A model generated the notes under the pieces. The model saw only the letters and a program-made list of their open reading frames with translations, was not told the DNA's origin and did not search any database. Positions 1 to 5,232 of a DNA stretch of 6,200 nucleotides are shown piece after piece (positions within the stretch are counted from its first letter, which is position 1; each line of letters opens with the position of its first letter). Origin of the DNA: Pseudomonadales bacterium (GTDB lineage: Bacteria; Pseudomonadota; Gammaproteobacteria; Pseudomonadales; Pseudohongiellaceae); NCBI GenBank assembly GCA_022360535.1, contig JAKSCP010000312.1, positions 1-6,200 on the forward strand. The letters are read 5' to 3'. Position numbers and translations under genes: made by a program.

Positions 1-501
1 CCCACCCGGGGCGTTGCGGTAGAGCATGTAGAAAAAATTGTCCCCGAACTTCTGCTGGTAGGTTTCAAAGATGGATTGTTCAGGCCGACCACCGTATGGC
101 ACGCTCATCGCCACCAGAGCTTTGAACCGCTCCGGGTAGTAGAGAACTGTGTACCAGGCGACAATGGCTCCCCAGTCATGACCTACCATGATGGCCGTCT
201 CTTCACCCAGTGCATCAAGAATTCCAAGCATGTCATCACTCAGGTGTTTAATGTCGTAGCTCAGGACATCTTCAGGTGCATCGCTTTCGCCGTAACCACG
301 CATATCAGGGACAACCACCCGATAACCCAGGTTCACCAGAAAAGGAATTTGATGGCGCCAGTTGTACCATGACTCTGGCCAGCCATGGGCCAGCAGTACC
401 AAAGGACCGTCTTCACCCGCCACAACTATTCGCATCCGAATTCCATTCGACTCAATAGTTTCAAACTTCGCTCCAGCAACGGGGCAATTTTCTTCGGCCA
501 T
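1..501 (-). CDS. Epoxide hydrolase-like alpha/beta hydrolase, N-terminal part (truncated by window)
   Basis: I read 167 uninterrupted codons from an ATG at 501 down to base 1, so the gene continues past the left edge. The alpha/beta-hydrolase fold is clear: the oxyanion-hole motif HGWPE lies at residues 39-43, followed by WYNWRHQ, RGYGESDAPE at 68-77, and the nucleophile elbow GHDWG at 107-111 with Asp109 as the expected nucleophile. SVPYGGRPE after the elbow is typical of soluble epoxide hydrolases, which open epoxides to diols through an ester on this Asp. An Asp nucleophile argues against a serine esterase; haloalkane dehalogenases share GHDWG, but HGWPE and SVPYG favour epoxide hydrolase. 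The catalytic His, the acid and the cap domain lie outside the window. No signal peptide is seen, so it is probably cytoplasmic. A GGTGAG ribosome site sits a few bases before the ATG. The thioredoxin gene upstream is separated by a terminator, so transcription is probably independent. Confidence 0.9.
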   Translation of the reverse strand, partial: MAEENCPVAGAKFETIESNGIRMRIVVAGEDGPLVLLAHGWPESWYNWRHQIPFLVNLGYRVVVPDMRGYGESDAPEDVLSYDIKHLSDDMLGILDALGEETAIMVGHDWGAIVAWYTVLYYPERFKALVAMSVPYGGRPEQSIFETYQQKFGDNFFYMLYRNAPGG

Positions 502-536
502 AAAACTCACCAGGTATGAATTGACTTCTGAGCAGG

Positions 537-545
537 AAGATAACA
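537..545 (-). promoter_or_regulatory. Possible extended -10 element for the epoxide hydrolase gene
   Basis: On the minus strand this reads TGT followed by TATCTT, which matches four of six bases of the sigma-70 -10 box and carries the TG of an extended -10. It lies between the thioredoxin terminator and the hydrolase ATG, about 35 bases from that start. I see no good -35 box at 16-18 bases, so this is only a candidate. Confidence 0.28.
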
Positions 546-566
546 TGAAGCAGTTGGGAAAACTTG

Positions 567-603
567 AATAAAAAAAGCCAGCTACTGCTGAAACAGTGCT
601 GGC
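567..603 (-). terminator. Rho-independent terminator of the thioredoxin gene
   Basis: Read on the minus strand, GCCAGC plus ACTG pairs with CAGT plus GCTGGC (598-603 and 594-597 with 584-587 and 577-582). The loop is six bases (588-593) and there is one unpaired base at 583. Seven consecutive Ts follow directly (570-576) and then ATT. It begins about 70 bases after the thioredoxin stop codon and lies before the epoxide hydrolase gene, so it should insulate the two. On the plus strand the hairpin has no downstream T run, so it is one-directional. Confidence 0.85.
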
Positions 604-674
604 CAGAGAGGGACATTGAAATGTCTGATCGATTGCTCGATCTGGAGAGAAAACTACTTACATCCCGCAGCCTG

Positions 675-1004
675 TTACGCGGCGACGGTCAGATTCTGAT
701 TCAACCAGGATTCAACGGAAGACTGTGGATGAGCGCCAACCAGGTCGCTCACAAGCTTGCCTTGATGCAACAAAGCAAGGGTCGGCACACCACGCACATT
801 GAAACTCGCAGCGAGTTCACCAAATTGATCCACGTCTACCTTGGCAGCGAAGACTGAATCCTGATTCTCTTCAGCTACCGCCTCAAACACCGGCGCCATC
901 GATTTACAGGGACCACACCAGGTAGCCCAAAAATCGATCAATACCCAATCGTTTTCTGCAACGGCAGCGTCGTATTCCTGCTGATTCGAAATTGTATTGG
1001 CCAT
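675..1004 (-). CDS. trxA: Thioredoxin
   Basis: This 109-residue protein has the usual size of a one-domain thioredoxin. The active site WCGPC is at residues 29-33, preceded by the buried Asp24 in LIDFWAT. The cis-proline is Pro74 in RGVPTL, and KVDVDQ at 55-60 matches the conserved strand of the family. It should be a cytoplasmic dithiol-disulfide carrier that reduces protein disulfides; no signal peptide is present. The frame is open to an ATG at 1031, but I chose the ATG at 1004: it gives the normal family N-terminus and has AAGGAG six bases upstream. The gene is transcribed alone, ending at a strong terminator, and diverges from the AraC-family gene across about 170 bases. Its partner reductase is not evident here; the usual TrxB is absent and only a dihydrolipoamide-dehydrogenase-like enzyme lies nearby. 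The symbol reflects family identity; whether this is the main housekeeping thioredoxin or a second copy cannot be told. Confidence 0.95.
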   Translation of the reverse strand: MANTISNQQEYDAAVAENDWVLIDFWATWCGPCKSMAPVFEAVAEENQDSVFAAKVDVDQFGELAASFNVRGVPTLALLHQGKLVSDLVGAHPQSSVESWLNQNLTVAA

Positions 1005-1010
1005 GAAATT

Positions 1011-1016
1011 CTCCTT
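1011..1016 (-). promoter_or_regulatory. Ribosome binding site deciding the thioredoxin start
   Basis: AAGGAG on the minus strand lies six bases before the ATG at 1004. It lies inside the longer open frame that starts at 1031, which argues that the shorter protein is the real one. Confidence 0.8.
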
Positions 1017-1053
1017 ACTGTGAAACCTCAAACTGGAATCAAGTTTAATGATT

Positions 1054-1067
1054 CTGTTGATCAGCAG
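1054..1067. repeat. Imperfect 14-bp palindrome in the thioredoxin upstream region
   Basis: CTGTTGATCAGCAG has two seven-base arms with one mismatched pair (1057 with 1064) around a central TGATCA. It lies about 50 bases upstream of the thioredoxin start, where promoter or operator sequences are expected. Its role is inferred from symmetry and position only. Confidence 0.4.
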
Positions 1068-1083
1068 TGGTCCGATTTACCAA

Positions 1084-1098
1084 GATTTGATTCAAATC
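1084..1098. promoter_or_regulatory. Perfect 15-bp palindrome, candidate operator
   Basis: GATTTGATTCAAATC has seven-base arms (1084-1090 and 1092-1098) that are exact reverse complements around a single central T at 1091. It lies in the divergent region between the thioredoxin and AraC-family genes and overlaps the candidate -35 box at 1091-1096, the place where a dimeric repressor would block RNA polymerase. Symmetric sites are more typical of dimeric repressors such as TetR or MarR types than of AraC proteins, which mostly bind direct repeats. No binding protein can be named. Confidence 0.5.
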
Positions 1099-1119
1099 GT
1101 CCATCGGCGATGCTACTGT
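1091..1119 (+). promoter_or_regulatory. Candidate sigma-70 promoter for the AraC-family gene
   Basis: TTCAAA at 1091-1096 matches four of six -35 bases. After a 17-base spacer, TACTGT at 1114-1119 matches three of six -10 bases and is preceded by an extended-10 TG at 1111-1112. The 15-bp palindrome covers the -35 box and an 11-bp palindrome fills much of the spacer. The match is modest, so this is a candidate only. Confidence 0.35.
1102..1112. repeat. 11-bp perfect palindrome
   Basis: CATCG and CGATG (1102-1106 and 1108-1112) flank a single G. The element starts three bases after the 15-bp palindrome and ends at the possible extended -10. Short palindromes occur by chance, so its meaning rests on its position beside the larger one. 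Confidence 0.35.
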
Positions 1120-1124
1120 ACCCT

Positions 1125-1174
1125 GCTTTAGTACGGCGCTTTAGCACGACGCTTAATACGAACTTGCTTTAACC
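1125..1174 (+). repeat. Tandem 13-bp direct repeats ahead of the AraC-family gene
   Basis: GCTTTAGTACGGC (1125-1137) is followed directly by GCTTTAGCACGAC (1138-1150), which agrees at 11 of 13 positions. A third copy, one T shorter, starts at 1151 (GCTTAATACGAA), and a partial fourth, GCTTTAACC, occupies 1166-1174 and abuts the ATG at 1175. AraC-family proteins commonly bind direct repeats, so autoregulation of the downstream gene is plausible. The usual spacing in that family is nearer two helical turns, so a 13-bp step would be atypical. The repeats also occupy the place where a Shine-Dalgarno site should be; none is seen. Confidence 0.6.
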
Positions 1175-2005
1175 ATGGATCAACTCTCCGAAGTACTGAC
1201 CAAATTCTCCATTTCCGCTGGCGTGTTTTACACAGGCAATCTGTGTGGTCTTTCCAATTTTTCGCCGGACGGTGTGGAACAGGGACATTTACACCTGCTC
1301 GAATCCGGTCGTATCAATGTGATTGATCACCATGGTAAAACCATCGTAATAGAAGAACCCTCTGTGATGTTTTTTCCTCGCCCTACCCAGCATCGGCTGA
1401 TGGCTGAAGAACGGGACAATGCCCAGATTGTTTGCGCGTCTGTTCGATATGGCACTGGTGCGGGTAACCCGTTAGCGAATGCACTCCCGGAAATGATGGT
1501 CATCAAGCTCAGTGAAGCGGGTAATCTTCAGGCATCTACCAAATTACTTTTCGAAGAGGCGTTTGCCGAGGAAAACGGCAGACTGGCAATGATGGATCGA
1601 CTCACCGAGGTATTCATCATTCACCTATTGCGCTATGCCATGGATAGCGGACTGGTAAAACAGGGATTGCTTTCGGGTCTTGCTCACCCGCAGCTGGCCA
1701 AGGCGATAAGAGCCATTCATGACGCACCGGACAAAGGGTGGGCATTGGAAGAACTGGCCGAATTGTCCGCCATGTCCCGATCGAAGTTCGCCGAAGAATT
1801 TCGTGACACCATGGGGCAAACCGCCGGGGATTACATTCTTGAATGGCGGATTGCTCTCGCACAGACTCTATTGAAGAAAGGAAAACCGGTTGGTCTCGTG
1901 GCCAATGAAGTAGGCTATGACAACGCCTCCGCACTGGCCAGAGCATTTCGCAAAAAGACCGGGCATTCTCCCAAACAATGGCTTAATGCAACGAGTGTGC
2001 ACTAA
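1175..2005 (+). CDS. AraC-family transcriptional regulator with Cupin_6 sensor domain
   Basis: This 276-residue protein has the layout of AraC regulators with an N-terminal cupin domain. Residues about 3-110 form the sensor: the N-terminus MDQLSEVL and the segment MFFPRPTQHRL at 65-75 resemble the Cupin_6 group. Residues 171-270 form the DNA-binding part, beginning HPQLAKAIRAIH. The first helix-turn-helix is around 189-210 (LEELAELSAMSRSKFAEEF), the second around 238-261 (VGLVANEVGYDNASALARAF), and the closing signature TGHSPKQW is at 262-269. It is a cytoplasmic DNA-binding protein whose effector is unknown. The start is the first ATG of the frame and fits the family N-terminus, but no ribosome site precedes it; the 13-bp repeats lie there instead. 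It diverges from thioredoxin and its stop codon overlaps that of the convergent glutathione transferase. Control of these two neighbours, or of itself, is an inference from position. Confidence 0.93.
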   Translation: MDQLSEVLTKFSISAGVFYTGNLCGLSNFSPDGVEQGHLHLLESGRINVIDHHGKTIVIEEPSVMFFPRPTQHRLMAEERDNAQIVCASVRYGTGAGNPLANALPEMMVIKLSEAGNLQASTKLLFEEAFAEENGRLAMMDRLTEVFIIHLLRYAMDSGLVKQGLLSGLAHPQLAKAIRAIHDAPDKGWALEELAELSAMSRSKFAEEFRDTMGQTAGDYILEWRIALAQTLLKKGKPVGLVANEVGYDNASALARAFRKKTGHSPKQWLNATSVH

Positions 2006-2691
2006 GCACTTGCCTGCATCCGTTCGCTGGAACTGGCAACGGCGTCACCGAATTGCCGATCAGGATTCTGCGTGCGATTAATCCCTCGATGTACGGCCAG
2101 GCGTTGCTCAATCTTCTCTCGCCAGGCAGCAACCGCCGGGTAATCTGCCATTTCGATCGCCGCCGACTCTGCGTAGCGCAACCAGCTGTAGTTAGCGATA
2201 TCGGCAATAGTGTAGTGCTCACCCGCCAACCATTGATGCTGCGAAAGCCTGCTTTCCAACACGGAAACCAGCCGCTGCGATTCCACACGAAACCGTTGCA
2301 GGGCATTCTGCGATGGATATTCTTCGCTTGAATTGAAGAAGTTGGCCTGACCAAACATTGGACCGATACCACCCATCTGAAAGAACAGCCACTCCAGTAC
2401 TCGAGTTCTGTCTTCAAAAGTCTCACCCAACAGACTCGAATATTTTTCTGCCAGGTAAAGGAGAATTGCCCCGGACTCGAAAACAGTCAGGTGATTGCCG
2501 TCTTTATCCAACACTTCAGTATCTACAATGGCAGGAATGCGACCATTCGGATTGATCTTAAGAAAAGACGCTTGCTTCTGATCCTTGTTCGAAAGATTCA
2601 TACCGATAATGCGATACGGCACACCCAACTCCTCAAGAACGATGGGTATCTTGATCCCATTTGGGGTATTTGCTGTATAGACTTCTATCAT
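2002..2691 (-). CDS. Glutathione S-transferase, Nu class (YfcG/YghU-like)
   Basis: The protein has 229 residues, near the size of E. coli YfcG. The N-terminal thioredoxin-like domain (about 1-83) begins MIEVYTANTPNG; Thr9 and Asn11 are at the positions used by YfcG in place of a catalytic Tyr, Ser or Cys. Pro53 in GRIPAIVD is the cis-proline and Glu72-Ser73 in FESGAILLYLAEK bind the glutathione gamma-glutamyl group. The helical domain follows, with WLFFQMGGIGPMFGQ at 101-115 and the TIADI capping box at 161-165. Characterised Nu-class enzymes bind two glutathiones and show strong disulfide-bond reductase activity with weak conjugating activity; the same is inferred here. It is probably cytoplasmic. 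The frame is open to 2757, but the ATG at 2691 has GGAGGT five bases upstream and gives the family N-terminus. It lies 38 bases after the flavoprotein gene in the same direction, so the two probably form an operon. Confidence 0.94.
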   Translation of the reverse strand: MIEVYTANTPNGIKIPIVLEELGVPYRIIGMNLSNKDQKQASFLKINPNGRIPAIVDTEVLDKDGNHLTVFESGAILLYLAEKYSSLLGETFEDRTRVLEWLFFQMGGIGPMFGQANFFNSSEEYPSQNALQRFRVESQRLVSVLESRLSQHQWLAGEHYTIADIANYSWLRYAESAAIEMADYPAVAAWREKIEQRLAVHRGINRTQNPDRQFGDAVASSSERMQASA

Positions 2692-2696
2692 CTTAC

Positions 2697-2702
2697 ACCT
2701 CC
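2697..2702 (-). promoter_or_regulatory. Strong ribosome binding site of the glutathione transferase gene
   Basis: GGAGGT on the minus strand lies five bases before the ATG at 2691 and inside the 38-base gap after the flavoprotein gene. It fixes the start, ruling out a longer reading to 2757 that would run back into the upstream gene, and implies independent, efficient translation of the second cistron. Confidence 0.85.
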
Positions 2703-2729
2703 GTTTCCTTAACGACTTCCTGACTACGT

Positions 2730-4166
2730 TTAAGCACCTGGCCCACAATCGAGACAACGCTCTACTGGCACCGGCCCCATATGCAGCTCCCGATTGAGCT
2801 TGCGCAACGCAGTACGCAAACCTTCTTCAATCACTGGATGGTAAAACGGGCTATCCAGCATTTGTTGCACCGTGAGTCCATGTTGCACTGACCAGGACAA
2901 CAAGTGACCGATGTGTTCCGCCGCCGGCCCAATCATTTCGGCTCCGAGAAAGCGACCTGTGCGTTTCTCGCCATACACCCGCAACAAACCTTTGTTACGC
3001 AGCATGACCCTACTACGGCCCTGATCAACAAAACTGACCTCACCCACCGCGAACTCCGTTTCGGATTCTGTAAGCTCCTTAAAGCTCGCCCCTACTAATG
3101 CAATCTGCGGGTCGGTGAAGACAACCGAGAGTGCCGCACGCCGGGGGCGCACGCGAACGTCTGGATAGCGGCCAGCATTATCACCGGCAATACGACCATC
3201 ATCAGCTGCTTCATGGAGTAGCGGATGTGCATTGCTGACATCACCTGCAATAAAAATGGTGGAATCTTCAATTTGACCAGTAGCATCATCAAAATCCGGT
3301 ACACCGAATTCATCCAATTGAATTCCGGCTGCGGCCAGATTTAACTGATCCAGATTCGATCGTCTTCCGGTCGCCGCTAGCAGGTAGTCGACTTCAAGGC
3401 TTTGCCGCTTACCATTTGATTTATAGTGAATCATCACGCCCTGTTCAGTGCGTTCAACTTTTTCTACAAAAGCATCGGGTTCCACTGCCATTTCCGCATC
3501 CAATAACGCGCCAACTTCAGCGTTAATTGCTGGATCTGATACTGGGCCGAACTGATTGCCTACGCCAAATAACGTCGTACTCACTCCGAGTCGTGACAAG
3601 GCTTGGGAAATCTCCATACCAATTACACCGGTACCGATCACGGCTACCCGAGCCGGCAAAGTATCCCATTCAAAAACATCGTCATTGATAAGCAGGCGAT
3701 CGCCGAGTTCATACCAGGGAGGCGGTACTGCAGGACGGGACCCGGCTGCGATCACAATGCGTTGCGCCCGTACCAGGGTATGATCATCGACCTGCAATTC
3801 ATTAGGCCCGGTAAATGTCGCTTTGCCTTTTAGCTTGTGTTCGGCAGGCCAGTTCTCCACGGCCTCTTCGACGAAACCTACAAAACGATCCCGCTCGGAC
3901 TTCACCCGTTGCATGACGCGACCACCATCGATGTGTTTGCTTGCTACATCCACACCAAACTCAGGCGCCAGATCAATCTGATGACTCACTTCAGCCGCCG
4001 CGATAAGCAGCTTGCTGGGCATGCAACCAACTCTGGCGCAGGTTGTGCCATAAACTCCGGATTCGATGACCACAACGCTATCGGTGTGTTCGCGAACCGC
4101 ACGGTAGGCCGTCATACCTGATGTACCAGCGCCAATAATCGCCACATCTACTTCTCTAACGTTCAT
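2730..4166 (-). CDS. Dihydrolipoamide dehydrogenase-like FAD/NAD(P) disulfide oxidoreductase
   Basis: This 478-residue protein has the full layout of class I pyridine nucleotide-disulfide reductases. The FAD-binding GAGTSG is at 12-17, and the redox pair Cys43/Cys48 in TTCARVGCMPSK has the CxxxxC spacing. The nicotinamide-nucleotide fold has GTGVIG at 178-183, ATGRRSN follows at 265-271, and the second FAD contact is FIAGDV at 305-310. The C-terminal interface domain ends with the catalytic His443/Glu448 in HPVIEE. Such enzymes move electrons from NAD(P)H to a disulfide substrate. No 2-oxoacid dehydrogenase E1 or E2 gene is nearby, so a role in that complex is doubtful. Two oddities: the acidic residue usual at the end of the second strand of the nucleotide fold is Gly (around 201), leaving NADH or NADPH preference open, and the tail carries an extra CLDC pair (Cys471, Cys474). 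The ATG at 4166 has GAGGAA six bases upstream. The glutathione transferase gene follows in an apparent operon. Glutathione or mercuric reductase are less likely; the substrate is unknown. Confidence 0.9.
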   Translation of the reverse strand: MNVREVDVAIIGAGTSGMTAYRAVREHTDSVVVIESGVYGTTCARVGCMPSKLLIAAAEVSHQIDLAPEFGVDVASKHIDGGRVMQRVKSERDRFVGFVEEAVENWPAEHKLKGKATFTGPNELQVDDHTLVRAQRIVIAAGSRPAVPPPWYELGDRLLINDDVFEWDTLPARVAVIGTGVIGMEISQALSRLGVSTTLFGVGNQFGPVSDPAINAEVGALLDAEMAVEPDAFVEKVERTEQGVMIHYKSNGKRQSLEVDYLLAATGRRSNLDQLNLAAAGIQLDEFGVPDFDDATGQIEDSTIFIAGDVSNAHPLLHEAADDGRIAGDNAGRYPDVRVRPRRAALSVVFTDPQIALVGASFKELTESETEFAVGEVSFVDQGRSRVMLRNKGLLRVYGEKRTGRFLGAEMIGPAAEHIGHLLSWSVQHGLTVQQMLDSPFYHPVIEEGLRTALRKLNRELHMGPVPVERCLDCGPGA

Positions 4167-4230
4167 TCTTTGTTCCTCAATGTCTCAATAACAGTCGATT
4201 GCCAAATTATGTGGCGCATTTTAAGAGGCG

Positions 4231-4254
4231 CTGGGAAGCCCAGGGATACTGGGC
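4231..4254. repeat. Two overlapping, mutually exclusive hairpins in a divergent intergenic region
   Basis: CTGGG (4231-4235) can pair with CCCAG (4239-4243) across a three-base loop. The same segment, as GCCCAG (4238-4243), can instead pair with CTGGGC (4249-4254) across a five-base loop. The three half-sites lie in the 195-base region between the flavoprotein and aldolase genes. No T run follows, so this is not a terminator. It could be operator half-sites or RNA structure, or may be chance. I found no convincing promoter boxes elsewhere in this gap. Confidence 0.35.
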
Positions 4255-4347
4255 GTACACGGCTTGGCACCAATCGTCTGCAGCAGGTCTTTCGCTGCCT
4301 GACGTAAGTCGCTATGCTCCAATCAAAGCAGGTCAAACCAATCCTTC

Positions 4348-4353
4348 GGGGAG
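4348..4353 (+). promoter_or_regulatory. Ribosome binding site of the exported aldolase gene
   Basis: GGGGAG lies eight bases before the ATG at 4362. It supports that start over the in-frame ATG at 4314, which has no such site, and over the internal ATG at 4440, so the signal peptide is probably translated. Confidence 0.75.
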
Positions 4354-4361
4354 AAAAACCA

Positions 4362-5222
4362 ATGAAAACAAAGCTCTCTTTCGTATTGCTGGCAATGTCA
4401 TTGCTACTACCCCTGGCTGCTCACAGCCAGGACGTCCGCATGTACAACACAGTGAAGACCAAGTTGATGGAGGGCCGTCAGGTGGTGGGCGGCACAGTGG
4501 ATACGGCCGACCCTGATGTGTATTGCGCCATGGCAAACGCTGGATTCGATTTCATCTGGATCGAAATGCAACATAGCCCTCTCAACTACACTGACGTGGC
4601 ACGGATGATCTGGGCCTGCCGCGATGCGCCAGCCATTCCTTTTGTTCGCGTGCCTAATGCCACCGAAGGCGATATTCAGAAAGCAACAGACATGGGCGCT
4701 CTGGGCATCATTGTTCCCATGGTAGATACCGCAAAAAAAATGGAGGACGCGGTCAAATTCGCCAAGTACCCGCCCATTGGCAGACGCAGTCAGGGCGGCG
4801 GACAGTACGGGCGACTTTGGGGCAGCGACTATCGCCAAACCTGGAATGACAATGTGATGATTGTCGCCATGATTGAAACCTTGGAGGGTACTGCTGCCGC
4901 GGATGAAATCGCCGGGGTTGAGGGTGTTGACGCGGTGTTCGTGGCCAGCGGTGACCTAGGTAGTTTCAGTGGTAAAAGGCAAGGAGATGCTGAGTACGAA
5001 GCCCTCGTAAGTCGCATAAAGACTGAAACCGAGGCAGCGAATAAGTTTGTTGGCGGGCCTTCGGCCTGGATGACTTCCAGAGAAGGCTATCATTTCTTTC
5101 AGGCGCCAAGCGTGGGCAGTCTGATTCGCATCGGAGCCAGAGTCACACTCGAACAAGCCGACCCCTGCCGATTCTTACCTTCTGGCGCAACACCTGTTGC
5201 AGGTGAAAATCCCTGCCCTTGA
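4362..5222 (+). CDS. HpcH/HpaI-family aldolase with N-terminal signal peptide
   Basis: The protein has 286 residues. Residues 1-23 look like a Sec signal: MKTK, a hydrophobic core from Leu5 to Ala20, and a likely cut near AHS-Q (22/23); no lipobox Cys is present. The rest is an HpcH/HpaI (2-oxo-acid aldolase, citrate-lyase beta-like) TIM barrel. The family's key residues are visible: His71 in EMQHSP, Arg96 in PFVRVP, the likely metal ligands Glu172 in MIETLEG and Asp198 in ASGDLG, and the loop GRRSQGGGQYGRLWG at 140-154. Known members are cytoplasmic metal-dependent enzymes that split 4-hydroxy-2-oxo acids to pyruvate and an aldehyde. Export of this one would place it in the periplasm with an unknown substrate. 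Four cysteines remain in the mature part (55, 86, 269, 285), so disulfides are possible. The gene diverges from the flavoprotein operon and stops ten bases short of the convergent small membrane gene. Confidence 0.88.
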   Translation: MKTKLSFVLLAMSLLLPLAAHSQDVRMYNTVKTKLMEGRQVVGGTVDTADPDVYCAMANAGFDFIWIEMQHSPLNYTDVARMIWACRDAPAIPFVRVPNATEGDIQKATDMGALGIIVPMVDTAKKMEDAVKFAKYPPIGRRSQGGGQYGRLWGSDYRQTWNDNVMIVAMIETLEGTAAADEIAGVEGVDAVFVASGDLGSFSGKRQGDAEYEALVSRIKTETEAANKFVGGPSAWMTSREGYHFFQAPSVGSLIRIGARVTLEQADPCRFLPSGATPVAGENPCP

Positions 5223-5232
5223 ATAGTTAACC

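Noticed and set aside
564..857. Plus-strand open frame of 97 codons opposite the thioredoxin gene
   Set aside because: It covers the terminator hairpin and antisense of the thioredoxin C-terminus, has no ribosome site and shows no family features. The minus-strand thioredoxin explains the region.
1983..2426. Minus-strand open frame of 147 codons inside the glutathione transferase gene
   Set aside because: It is the other frame of the same strand as a clear GST and has an Arg/Trp/Ser-rich shadow composition with no motif.
2692..2757. N-terminal extension of the glutathione transferase to an ATG at 2757
   Set aside because: The added residues are basic and unlike the family, run back into the flavoprotein coding end, and ignore the strong GGAGGT site before the ATG at 2691.
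4199..4516. Plus-strand open frame of 105 codons ahead of and into the aldolase gene
   Set aside because: It overlaps the aldolase signal-peptide region in another frame, lacks a ribosome site and reads as low-similarity composition, so it is a shadow frame.
4407..4838. Minus-strand open frame of 143 codons inside the aldolase gene
   Set aside because: It lies wholly antisense to a well-supported aldolase reading with conserved catalytic residues.
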